Part shown: positions 17,641 to 25,433 of the stretch, piece after piece | Position numbering within the stretch: position 1 is the stretch's first letter | Layout of the letters: the number at the start of each line of letters is the position of its first letter | Assembly: GCA_019113645.1 (NCBI GenBank) | Contig: DXGZ01000066.1 | Coordinates: 1 to 61,912, forward strand | DNA length: 61,912 bases | Origin: Candidatus Mediterraneibacter vanvlietii | Lineage (GTDB): Bacteria; Bacillota; Clostridia; Lachnospirales; Lachnospiraceae | Direction of reading: 5' to 3' | The notes under the pieces: model-generated | The model's database searches: none | What the model saw: the letters and a program-made list of their open reading frames with translations, nothing else | Told to the model about the DNA's origin: nothing | Program-made: the position numbers and the translations under genes

Positions 17641-18263
17641 TGAGCGAAACAAAGTATACGAAAGAACAGGCGCAGTTCCTGAGCAAGTGGTATAAAGTCC
17701 TGTTCTGGCTCGTGATACTGGGAATCGCGGCAAATCTGCTGACGAATGAGAATATTGTGGCAGAGGTGCCGGCGCTGTACTGGCCGGGGCAGATACTGTC
17801 GGTTCTGTATGCGGTGGCGTACGGTTGGGTGCTTCTGCAGCTGGCGGCAGAGAATAGCCGGTATCGCAAGGCAGGCATGTGGCTGATCGTGTCAACAATT
17901 ATAACAGTGTTTGCCGATGCGCTCGCTAATGTGGGAGTGGGCGCGGCTGCGATCAGTCTGCTGATCGGTCTTGTGGCTGTTGGACTTTCTATAGCAGGAG
18001 CGTATCAGGAATACCAGGGGCATTCGGAGATCCTGAGTGATGTGGATGCTGTGCTCTCGGAGAAGTGGCTGAAGCTCTGGAAATGGTACGTTATTGTGCT
18101 TGTCGTGTCATTTGCGGGAATGCTGCTTATATTCCTTTCTGCTATACTGGGAGTGCTTGCAATGCTGTTTGCAGCGATCGCGGCGCTGGTTCTCAGTGTG
18201 CTGGAGCTGGTATACCTTTACAGACAAGCGAAGCTGTTTGAAAGTATTGCCGGACAGAACTGA
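17640..18263 (+). CDS. Hypothetical membrane protein
   Basis: A 207-residue protein with about six hydrophobic segments. A short polar N-terminus (MSETKYTKEQAQF) precedes the first segment. I do not recognise a named family. The start at 17640 overlaps the dapF stop, which indicates coupling, but a functional link with cell-wall precursor synthesis is only a guess. A terminator follows. Confidence 0.75.
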   Translation: MSETKYTKEQAQFLSKWYKVLFWLVILGIAANLLTNENIVAEVPALYWPGQILSVLYAVAYGWVLLQLAAENSRYRKAGMWLIVSTIITVFADALANVGVGAAAISLLIGLVAVGLSIAGAYQEYQGHSEILSDVDAVLSEKWLKLWKWYVIVLVVSFAGMLLIFLSAILGVLAMLFAAIAALVLSVLELVYLYRQAKLFESIAGQN

Positions 18264-18304
18264 CGGCTGAGAGATGAATGTTTGAAGAGCGTTGTGTGGA
18301 GAGA

Positions 18305-18336
18305 CAGGGATTGCTGAATTGCAGTCCCTGTTTTTT
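18305..18336 (+). terminator. Terminator of the dapF operon
   Basis: CAGGGA and TGC pair with GCA and TCCCTG around a short loop, followed directly by TTTTTT. Confidence 0.85.
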
Positions 18337-18348
18337 GGGTTTGACGAG

Positions 18349-18401
18349 TGAGCGCTACGTTCGGGACGTAGAGGGCGTTGGTTCGCATCCTGTCACTCTG
18401 A
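18349..18401 (+). pseudogene. Partial tRNA-Pro fragment
   Basis: This copies the anticodon arm, T arm and 3' acceptor strand of the intact tRNA-Pro(CGG) at 18977-19050, but in the opposite orientation and with several changes (T arm GGCGTTGGTTCGCATCC). The 5' half, including the D arm, is absent. It cannot fold as a tRNA. Confidence 0.8.
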
Positions 18402-18485
18402 TTTTTTTCTTTTACTTTTCTATTCTACGCCTTCCAAAGAAAGTAATTGTTTAAAATATGAGATGCAGGTAAAATAATTATATAA

Positions 18486-18849
18486 GAATTTTCGGATATA
18501 CAACTTATTGAAGAGGGCAAAGCGGTACAGTATGTAACTGTTTCACATGAATTAGGGCATGCTTTTGGGTTGACTCATAGAATTACAGAAAGAAACAGGG
18601 CAAAAGAACGTTTATTTTCTTTGTGAGTCCTCATATTATGATACTGAAAATACATATTGCAGAATTGCAGGTCCGGAAAATCAGTTTGTTGAAGTGTCGG
18701 ATGGAGTATTTATGAACACCAAGACAGTAGGAACGCGGCTTTCTGGTAATTACCGATTGAATACAATGCGGACTTCTTTGTTACAAACAGAGAGTGAATC
18801 TTCATATACATATTCATTGGATGAGCTCATTGCTCAAATGGATTTATAA
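18486..18849 (+). pseudogene. Frameshifted remnant of a metzincin-type zinc protease
   Basis: Frame one runs 18486-18626 and encodes VSHELGHAFGLTH, a full HExxHxxGxxH zinc-protease motif, then stops. The next frame, shifted by +1 near 18610-18622, stays open to a stop at 18849 and reads CRIAGPENQFVEVSDG onward. No start codon is available, since a stop sits at 18483, so the N-terminus is lost. The stretch is more AT-rich than the flanking genes, which hints at acquired DNA. Bases 18402-18485 hold nothing I can identify. Confidence 0.7.
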
Positions 18850-18906
18850 TAATGAGTATCAGAAACGGTTACTTTTTAGAAAAATTCTTAGATGGAATGA
18901 GTGAAT

Positions 18907-18945
18907 GAAAAAGAACAGGGACTGCAGAAATTCTCTGCAATCCCC
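18907..18945 (-). terminator. Terminator of the tRNA-Gln/tRNA-Pro transcript
   Basis: On the minus strand GGGATTGCAGA pairs with TTCTGCAGTCCC around GAA-type loop bases, followed by TGTTCTTTTT. Confidence 0.75.
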
Positions 18946-18976
18946 GTATTTTCACGCTTTTTTGGCAATAAAAAAA

Positions 18977-19050
<74 letters not shown>

Positions 19051-19086
19051 ATAAAATAGGAATCTGCATTTCTGTAGATTCCCCAG

Positions 19087-19158
19087 CTACGGAAAAGGGA
19101 CTTGAACCCCTACTAACAGAGTCAGAGTCTGCTGTGCTGCCAATTACACCATTCCGCA
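19087..19158 (-). tRNA. tRNA-Gln (anticodon CTG)
   Basis: A 72-base cloverleaf. Acceptor strands TGCGGAA/TTCCGTA, anticodon stem CAGA/TCTG with loop CTCTGAC giving CTG, and T arm with GGTTCAAGTCC. It lies 36 bases upstream of tRNA-Pro on the same transcript. CCA is not encoded. Confidence 0.95.
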
Positions 19159-19191
19159 TCATTTTTACTCGCTCTCGCAAGCAACATGGTT

Positions 19192-19219
19192 ATTATACCA
19201 AACTCTTCGGAAAAATCAA
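19192..19219 (-). promoter_or_regulatory. Promoter of the tRNA pair
   Basis: On the minus strand TTGATT and TATAAT are 16 bases apart, about 35 bases before the tRNA-Gln 5' end. Confidence 0.65.
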
Positions 19220-19350
19220 GCACTTTTTTTAAAGTCTTTATAATTATTTTTTTTGTATAAATTTTCAGAAATCCAAAGACAATTTACAAACTTAATAAAC
19301 ATTTTACGGAAACAGCATAGAATGTTCACATTTACTTTTTACACTAAAGC

Positions 19351-19390
19351 GGTAGCTGGTGGGAAATATACCCAGTTTCCCGCAGCTGCC
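19351..19390 (+). other. Stem-loop in the leader of the DUF5348-like gene
   Basis: GGTAGCTG-gt-GGGAAA pairs with TTTCCC-g-CAGCTGCC. It lies 65 bases before the start codon and has no T-run. The rest of 19160-19454 is AT-rich and holds no gene that I can see. Confidence 0.6.
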
Positions 19391-19454
19391 TGTAATTGAG
19401 GAGAGTAACTGTATTAATGGGGTGGTTTGATTTTTGAGAAAGGAGCTGTTGCAT

Positions 19455-19679
19455 ATGGTTACCGGAGTGCTGAATACTGATCCCAAAGCCGGAATTTATA
19501 TCACGGACGATAAAAAATCCCGGAATATTAACGTAAGATCAGGCCAGTATCTCTATCTGTCTATCCGTGACTGCTGGATCCCGGTGATCGTGCGGTATTC
19601 CCCGCGGTCTCAGGAATGGGTTTTTCAGAATCTGGAAAACATCAACGTTAACGGACAGAAAGTCATGATAAAGCAGTAA
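19455..19679 (+). CDS. Small DUF5348-like protein
   Basis: A 74-residue protein reading MVTGVLNTDPKAGIYITDD with a central CWIPVIV stretch and an end in VNGQKVMIKQ. The pattern (a beta-rich fold, 'G..L.....W.P..I.Y....W.F......NG..V.I') resembles DUF5348 proteins, whose function is unknown. The ATG at 19455 is preferred over an upstream TTG because AAAGGAG lies 9 bases before it. It stands alone and is closed by its own terminator. Confidence 0.65.
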   Translation: MVTGVLNTDPKAGIYITDDKKSRNINVRSGQYLYLSIRDCWIPVIVRYSPRSQEWVFQNLENINVNGQKVMIKQ

Positions 19680-19715
19680 TCATTGCCGGATAGGAAAATG
19701 AGAGAGATGAAGAAG

Positions 19716-19762
19716 AACCGCAGAGTTCTGTGCGAAGTGCAGGCTCTGCGGTTTGTTTATTT
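19716..19762 (+). terminator. Terminator of the DUF5348-like gene
   Basis: AACCGCAGAG (19716-19725) pairs with CTCTGCGGTT (19744-19753), followed by TGTTTATTTT. Confidence 0.8.
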
Positions 19763-19898
19763 TCCTGAACGGGTAAAAATTAATAATAATTAAATAATAT
19801 ATAGTATTTTCTTAAAGACTTGTCTATATAATAGAGCTTAAAGCATTAAGGGGAATGCTGATTATATTTTGATACTTACATATGAGGAGAGATTAATA

Positions 19899-20789
19899 AT
19901 GCGGAATAGGAGACACCGCTATAATATACATGGATTGATTCTCTGCGGGCTTGTATTCTTTGTGATCGCTGCCACTGCTTTCTGCATGGTGGCAAACAGC
20001 AAGGAAGCGGAGAGGGAGCAAAAACGGATCGAAGCTGAGAAGAAGCTCACCGCTGAAAAAAAGGAAGAGGAAGCCAAAGCAGAGGCAGCGAGAAAAGAAG
20101 CTGAAAGGGCGGCATCCTTTGCCGTACAGCCGGGAGTTCCGGCTGGAACACTGGAGGCTGACATGAACCGGAAAGTAGTCTATCTTACCTTTGATGACGG
20201 TCCTTCGGAGAACACAGGAAAGATTCTTGATATTTTGAAGCAATATGGAGTAAAGGCGACATTTTTCATAACAGGATCGAATGCAGAACAGCGCTCATTT
20301 ATAAAACAGGCATATGAGGCGGGGCATACGATCGGGCTGCATACATATTCGCATGATTACTCGGAAGTCTATGCATCAGAGGAAGCGTATTTTGCGGATC
20401 TGGAAAAAATCGGGCAGGTCGCGAAGGAACAGATCGGATATGTGCCGTGTTTTATCCGTTTTCCGGGCGGTTCCTCGAACGTGGTTTCCGCCAAATATAA
20501 AAAAGGTATTATGTCTTCTCTTGTTGAAAAAGTGCAGGAGAAAGGCTATCAGTACTATGACTGGAACGTGGACAGCGCTGACGGTGCCGGCTGTGGGAAA
20601 GACGAGATTGAGGCGAACGCTAAAACTGATCAGTATCATCACGCTGTGATCCTGCTTCATGATTCTCGGACAAAGGACGCCACTGTGGAGGCGCTTCCCG
20701 GAATCATAGAATACTATCAGGGACTGGGCTATGAATTTCAGGCAATAGACCGGGAGTGTTTTGTATCACACCATGCGATTTTAAATTAA
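19899..20789 (+). CDS. Membrane-anchored polysaccharide deacetylase
   Basis: A 296-residue NodB-type deacetylase. Layout: a basic N-terminus, one transmembrane anchor (about 12-32), an acidic/basic coiled coil rich in Glu, Lys and Ala (about 36-75), then the NodB domain. Catalytic motifs seen: TFDDGP (base Asp99, metal Asp100), HTYSH for the metal histidines, RFPGG, and LLHD near the end. It probably deacetylates peptidoglycan or another cell-wall glycan outside the membrane. The ATG at 19899 follows GAGGAGAG; a TTG at 19869 is less likely. A 20-bp hairpin follows. Confidence 0.93.
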   Translation: MRNRRHRYNIHGLILCGLVFFVIAATAFCMVANSKEAEREQKRIEAEKKLTAEKKEEEAKAEAARKEAERAASFAVQPGVPAGTLEADMNRKVVYLTFDDGPSENTGKILDILKQYGVKATFFITGSNAEQRSFIKQAYEAGHTIGLHTYSHDYSEVYASEEAYFADLEKIGQVAKEQIGYVPCFIRFPGGSSNVVSAKYKKGIMSSLVEKVQEKGYQYYDWNVDSADGAGCGKDEIEANAKTDQYHHAVILLHDSRTKDATVEALPGIIEYYQGLGYEFQAIDRECFVSHHAILN

Positions 20790-20804
20790 GGAAATCGACT
20801 TCTC

Positions 20805-20861
20805 CCCCTTTCTGTGTTATGATTATACAGATGCAATCATAACACAGAAAGGGGTATTTTT
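20805..20861 (+). promoter_or_regulatory. 20-bp perfect hairpin overlapping promoter and RBS of the TetM-like gene
   Basis: Bases 20805-20824 pair perfectly with 20835-20854 around a 10-base loop, and TATTTTT follows, so read-through RNA from the upstream gene would form a strong terminator. The 3' arm contains AAAGGGG, the ribosome binding site for the ATG at 20862. The 5' arm contains an extended -10 (TGtTATGAT, 20815-20823) with TCGACT 17 bases upstream (20795-20800). RNA starting there would lack the 5' arm and leave the site free. Confidence 0.7.
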
Positions 20862-23639
20862 ATGGAAAATACTTCTGCGAATAAGGAAAAAAACAAGATG
20901 GGACATCCATCAAATCATATCAATATCGGTCTTGTCGCTCATGTCGACGCCGGGAAAACTACCCTGTCGGAGGGGATGCTCTACTTAAGCGGCAGTATAC
21001 GTGACATGGGGCGGGTGGACTACGGCAGTGCGTTTCTCGATACATATGAACTGGAGCGGGAGCGCGGCATCACGATCTTTTCCAAACAGGCGGTGCTGCG
21101 GTGGAAGGATCTGGAGATTACTCTGCTGGATACGCCGGGGCATGTGGATTTTTCCGCGGAGATGGAGCGGGTGCTTCAGGTGCTGGATTACGCGATCCTT
21201 ATTATCAGTGCGGCGGACGGGATACAGAGCCATACGCTGACGCTCTGGAGACTCCTGAAGCGGTATGGGATTCCGGTGTTTCTCTTTGTCAACAAGATGG
21301 ACCGGCCGGATGCGGACCGGGAGCGTCTGCTCGGGGAACTGAAGAGCCGTCTGGATGAAGGGTGCACGGATATGGAAGCGGTCTTTGGGAAAGACGGATG
21401 TACGGTTGATCTTTCACAGCTTGAGAATCTTGCGCTGTGCGACGAGGAGCTGACCGAGGAATATCTGGAAACGGGTGCGGTTGCGGATGTTTCGATCCGC
21501 AGGGCAGTGCAGGAGAGAAAAGTATTCCCCTGCTGGTTTGGCTCAGCGCTTAAGGCGGAGGGAATCGAGGAATTTTTGAACGGTCTTGAGCGCTATATGG
21601 AATGTCCGGTATATCCGGAGAAATTCGGCGCAAAGGTGTACAAGATCGCGAGGGATGCCCAGGGAAACCGCCTGACTTATCTGAAAGTGACCGGCGGAGT
21701 ACTGAATGTGAAGGAAACGCTGGACGGTGTGGATGGAAAGGTAAACCAGATCCGCATCTATTCCGGCGAGAAGTTTGAGATGGCACAGAGTGCGGGCGCA
21801 GGAGCAGTGTGCGCAGTGACCGGACTGGAAGGGACGTATCCGGGACAGGGCATCGGAATCGAGAAGGATTCGGAGCTGCCGGTGCTCGAACCTGTGCTTA
21901 CCTATCGGATTGAGCTTCCGGACGGCTGCGACGTACATACGATGCTCCGCAATATGCGTCAGCTCGAGGAAGAAGAACCGGAGCTTCATGTCATGTGGAT
22001 GGAAGAGGCGAAGGAGATTCACGTTCAGCTCATGGGCGAGGTGCAGACCGAAGTTCTGCAGCGAATTGTGAAAGAGCGTTTCGGAGTTCTGATCGGATTC
22101 GGCGAGGGAAATATCGTATATAAAGAGACGGTTGAGGCTCCGGTGGAAGGCGTGGGACATTTCGAACCGCTTCGGCACTATGCGGAGGTTCATCTGCGGC
22201 TGGAGCCGGGGGAGAGAGGATCCGGGATGCAGTTTGAATCAGCGTGCAGCGAGGATGTGCTGGACCGGAACTGGCAGAGGCTGATACTGACCCATCTGGA
22301 AGAGAAGGAACACAGAGGGGCGCTGACCGGTTCTGTGATTACGGATATGAAGATAACGCTCACCGGAGGAAGATCTCACAAGAAGCATACGGAAGGCGGA
22401 GATTTCCGTCAGGCGACGTACCGCGCGGTGCGACAGGGCCTGCGCAAAGCGGAAGGTGTTCTGCTGGAACCGTATTATGAGTTCCGAATGGAACTTCCGC
22501 TGGAGCATGTGGGCAGAGCCATGACAGATATCCAGAGAATGAGCGGGAAGTTCGCAGGACCGGAGAGCGAGGGAGACGCAGCGGTTCTGACGGGAACAGC
22601 GCCTGTCTCCGAGATGCGCGGCTATCAGAAAGAATTCGCAGCATATACCGGAGGATACGGAAGGCTGTTCTGTACATTGAAGGGATACGATGTCTGTCAT
22701 AATCAGGAGGAAGTCGTTGAACGAATCGGGTATGATGCGGACGCGGATCTTGAAAATACGGCGGACTCCGTATTCTGTGCCCACGGCGCCGGCTTTGTGG
22801 TGCCATGGTATCAGGTGGAGGAATATATGCATGTGGACAGCACGCAGGAGGAAGGCGTAAACGGCTGGAAAGAGGACATGCCCACGTTCATACGGCCGAC
22901 CGGAAGGAAGATCGAGCTGACCCAGGAGGAGCTGGACGCGATCTATGTGCGCACTCCGGATCCGGTCAGGCGAGATGTGAAAAACACTTCTGTGACAGTC
23001 TCGGCAGGAAGAAAAAAATATTCAGGCGGAGCAGGTTCGGAGAGAGGCAAAAAGCGCCCGGGAGGTGCGGATCCCGCGGATACTGCATCTGTTTCATCCA
23101 AAAGGAAAATGCGGGTGAACCGGGAAGAATACCTTCTTGTGGACGGATATAATATTATTTTCGCATGGGATGAGCTTCGGGAACTCTCGAAAGTTGATCT
23201 TGCCGCTGCCAGAGGTAAACTGGCGGATATTCTGTGCAATTATCAGGGATGCCGGAAATGTACGCTGATTCTTGTGTTTGATGCGTATAAAGTAGAGGGG
23301 AATCCCGGCGAAGTGGCGAAATACCACAATATCCATATCGTTTACACGAAGGAGGCCGAGACAGCGGATCAGTATATCGAGAAGACGGTGCGGAAGATAT
23401 CGAAGACTTACGATGTCGTAGTGGCGACGTCAGATGCCCTGGAGCAGGTGATTATTCTCGGGCAGGGTGCAAGAAGACTGTCGGCGGCGGGACTTCGGGA
23501 AGAGGTGGAACTCGCGATTGAGGAGATACGCGGGGAGCATCTGGGAAAGGGCGGCCGTTTGAGAAATTATCTTTTTGACTATCTGGAGGATGAGGACGCG
23601 AAGACGATGGAGCAGATCAGACTGGGAAAAGAAAAATGA
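20862..23639 (+). CDS. TetM-like translational GTPase fused to a Rae1/YacP NYN endonuclease domain
   Basis: A 925-residue fusion. Residues 1 to about 665 are an EF-G-like GTPase of the ribosomal-protection (TetM/TetO) group: AHVDAGKT (26-33), RERGITI, DTPGHVDF and NKMDRPD are the G1-G4 motifs, followed by domains II-V. A linker of low complexity (about 690-748) leads to residues 750-925, which match Rae1/YacP: LLVDGYNIIFAW, LVFDA, KEAETADQYIEK and ATSDALEQ. Rae1 of Bacillus is a ribosome-associated mRNA endonuclease that acts at the A site. The fusion therefore joins a factor that visits the A site with a nuclease that cuts there. Whether it gives tetracycline resistance is unknown. Confidence 0.88.
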   Translation: MENTSANKEKNKMGHPSNHINIGLVAHVDAGKTTLSEGMLYLSGSIRDMGRVDYGSAFLDTYELERERGITIFSKQAVLRWKDLEITLLDTPGHVDFSAEMERVLQVLDYAILIISAADGIQSHTLTLWRLLKRYGIPVFLFVNKMDRPDADRERLLGELKSRLDEGCTDMEAVFGKDGCTVDLSQLENLALCDEELTEEYLETGAVADVSIRRAVQERKVFPCWFGSALKAEGIEEFLNGLERYMECPVYPEKFGAKVYKIARDAQGNRLTYLKVTGGVLNVKETLDGVDGKVNQIRIYSGEKFEMAQSAGAGAVCAVTGLEGTYPGQGIGIEKDSELPVLEPVLTYRIELPDGCDVHTMLRNMRQLEEEEPELHVMWMEEAKEIHVQLMGEVQTEVLQRIVKERFGVLIGFGEGNIVYKETVEAPVEGVGHFEPLRHYAEVHLRLEPGERGSGMQFESACSEDVLDRNWQRLILTHLEEKEHRGALTGSVITDMKITLTGGRSHKKHTEGGDFRQATYRAVRQGLRKAEGVLLEPYYEFRMELPLEHVGRAMTDIQRMSGKFAGPESEGDAAVLTGTAPVSEMRGYQKEFAAYTGGYGRLFCTLKGYDVCHNQEEVVERIGYDADADLENTADSVFCAHGAGFVVPWYQVEEYMHVDSTQEEGVNGWKEDMPTFIRPTGRKIELTQEELDAIYVRTPDPVRRDVKNTSVTVSAGRKKYSGGAGSERGKKRPGGADPADTASVSSKRKMRVNREEYLLVDGYNIIFAWDELRELSKVDLAAARGKLADILCNYQGCRKCTLILVFDAYKVEGNPGEVAKYHNIHIVYTKEAETADQYIEKTVRKISKTYDVVVATSDALEQVIILGQGARRLSAAGLREEVELAIEEIRGEHLGKGGRLRNYLFDYLEDEDAKTMEQIRLGKEK

Positions 23640-23755
23640 AAGTGTGTGCCACACACAACTGGCCTGAACAAAAAACTTATAACTGGACATTTTAATAAAA
23701 CCAGTTGAGTGCTAATATACCTGTAACGAAAAAAGACAGGAAAGAGGTAGCACCT

Positions 23756-24361
23756 ATGGAAAAGAGAAATGAAACAGTAACGAAACTTGCCCAGACCGCG
23801 CTGATGGCAGCGCTGTGTTTTGTGACATTTACCTTTTTACAGATAAAGATACCGCTGCCCGGAGGAGGAGCGACGTCCTTCCATGTGGGAAATGCATTCT
23901 GCGTGCTGGCAGCTCTGATTCTCGGGGGATGGTACGGAGGACTGGCCGGCGCGATTGGAATGGGAATAGCAGATGTACTTGACCCGGTATATATTACAGG
24001 GGCGCCGAAGACATTTATCCTGAAACTGTGCATTGGTCTGATTGTCGGATTTGTGGCTCACCGGATCGCGAAGATTAACGAGAGTACAGATAAAAAGTAT
24101 GTGGCGCGCTGGAGCATGATTGCTTCCATCGCAGGACTGGGATTCAATGTGATCGCAGATCCGGTTGTCGGTTATCTGTATAATCAGTTCATTCTGGGGC
24201 AGCCTCAGCAGATCGCGGAGATTCTGGCAAAATGGAGCACGGCGACTACATTTGTTAATGCGGTACTCTCGGCTGCAATCGCCGGAATATTGTATAACGC
24301 GCTTCGCCCGGTGCTGATGAAAATGGGAATGATTCAGACGAGAAAAGTAAAGACTGCATAA
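23756..24361 (+). CDS. ECF transporter S component
   Basis: A 201-residue integral membrane protein with about six hydrophobic segments. LAQTALMAALCFVTF at the start has the small-residue pattern that S components use to contact EcfT, and GNAFCVLAALILGGWYG follows. It captures a vitamin or small metabolite for an energy-coupling-factor importer whose A/A'/T proteins must be encoded elsewhere. The substrate cannot be read from the sequence, and no riboswitch was recognised in the 115-base leader. The ATG at 23756 follows AAAGAGG. Confidence 0.82.
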   Translation: MEKRNETVTKLAQTALMAALCFVTFTFLQIKIPLPGGGATSFHVGNAFCVLAALILGGWYGGLAGAIGMGIADVLDPVYITGAPKTFILKLCIGLIVGFVAHRIAKINESTDKKYVARWSMIASIAGLGFNVIADPVVGYLYNQFILGQPQQIAEILAKWSTATTFVNAVLSAAIAGILYNALRPVLMKMGMIQTRKVKTA

Positions 24362-24383
24362 GATACGGAGCAAAATATACAGG

Positions 24384-24415
24384 AAAGGTGTGGACAGATG
24401 TCTGCGCCTTTTTTA
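24384..24415 (+). terminator. Terminator after the ECF gene
   Basis: AAAGGTG and GGACA pair with GTCT and CGCCTTT, followed by TTTTTAATTT. Confidence 0.8.
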
Positions 24416-24517
24416 ATTTATCATAGCTTTTACAGTCATTCGATGGTATGATAAACATAGTTTCGCGGGGCAGGAGTTTTTTGCCCTGAGATCTGAAATG
24501 GAGAGTGAGGGATAAGG

Positions 24518-24919
24518 ATGAAAAACTGCATTAACTGTTATCGGGAAATTCCTGATGATTCTATATTCTGTCCATATTGCGGCGTGCGGCAGTACGCAGA
24601 GCAAAATCAGAGTACCGGACAGGAAGAAGCGCAGGAGAGCGCGCAGCAGACGGCCGGACAGGCTTCCGGAGAGAATTGGGTGCCATACCTGGTGCTTGCA
24701 ATTATTTCGACCGTGTGCTGCTGTCCGCCGTTCGGCATCGTGGCGATCGTATATGCGGCCAGGATTAACAATGCCATAATTGCAAATGATTCGGCAGAGG
24801 CGCAGAGAGCGGCGGGAAATGCCAGAATCTGGCTGATCGTGGCGTATACTGTTGGAATTCTGATGTGGATATTCTACCTGATATCTCAGATCGGATTCTG
24901 GGCATATGATGTTTTTTAA
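24518..24919 (+). CDS. Zinc-ribbon, CD225/dispanin-like membrane protein
   Basis: A 133-residue protein. A zinc ribbon (CINC ... CPYC) at the N-terminus is followed by a Gln/Glu-rich linker. Two hydrophobic segments then have the dispanin pattern: the first runs into CCCPPFGIVAIVYA, followed by a short cytoplasmic loop with ANDSAEAQRAA. The function of bacterial members is unknown. Its last 14 bases overlap the next gene, so the two are translated together. Confidence 0.82.
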   Translation: MKNCINCYREIPDDSIFCPYCGVRQYAEQNQSTGQEEAQESAQQTAGQASGENWVPYLVLAIISTVCCCPPFGIVAIVYAARINNAIIANDSAEAQRAAGNARIWLIVAYTVGILMWIFYLISQIGFWAYDVF

Positions 24920-25406
24920 TTTCAGTAGTGCCTCCGCGACCGGATGGGAGCGGATCAGTCAGGCGTTTTGCAGGAGCAGGACACTCCGCGCGGGTCTGGC
25001 AGCAGTGATTCTGGCGGCAGCGGCTGCGGGAGCGGTATTTCTCTATGCTCATCAGCCAGGTACCATTCCGCTTCCCTGTTTCTTTCATATGTTTACAGGG
25101 CTGTACTGTCCGGGGTGTGGTTCGGGCAGGGCGTGTTATTATCTGCTGCACGGACAGATCGGGAGGGCATTTGCCGGCAATCCTGCCATGGTGATTCTGC
25201 TGCCGCTGATTGCCCTGTACCTGACAGCACGGATGGCGGACTGGGTCATGACAGGAGGAAATCATATTGACCGGAAGATCAGCGTGAAGCTGCTGCTCTG
25301 GATACTGATTGCGCTTCTGATATACGGCGTGCTGAGAAATATTCCGGTGTTTCCATTTACGCTGCTTGCACCGGGAGGAATGGAGCAGTTGATTCATTTT
25401 AATTAG
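24906..25406 (+). CDS. DUF2752 membrane protein
   Basis: A 166-residue protein with about three membrane segments and the DUF2752 signature CFFHMFTGLYCPGCGSGRA. Function is unknown. Dispanin/DUF2752 gene pairs recur in Firmicutes from what I remember. Start codons at 24906 and 24909 are both possible; both overlap the upstream coding region. Confidence 0.85.
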   Translation: MMFFNFSSASATGWERISQAFCRSRTLRAGLAAVILAAAAAGAVFLYAHQPGTIPLPCFFHMFTGLYCPGCGSGRACYYLLHGQIGRAFAGNPAMVILLPLIALYLTARMADWVMTGGNHIDRKISVKLLLWILIALLIYGVLRNIPVFPFTLLAPGGMEQLIHFN

Positions 25407-25433
25407 AATAATATATTATGGAGGATATGAAAC

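Noticed and set aside
16222-17898. 558-residue minus-strand frame
   Set aside because: It spans the antisense of the ANTAR and dapF genes, both clearly real, and shows His/Arg/Ser-rich composition typical of a shadow frame.
23640-23755. Riboswitch in the ECF gene leader
   Set aside because: Small hairpins (GTGTGT/ACACAC, AACTGG/CCAGTT) are present, but no known riboswitch core could be matched.
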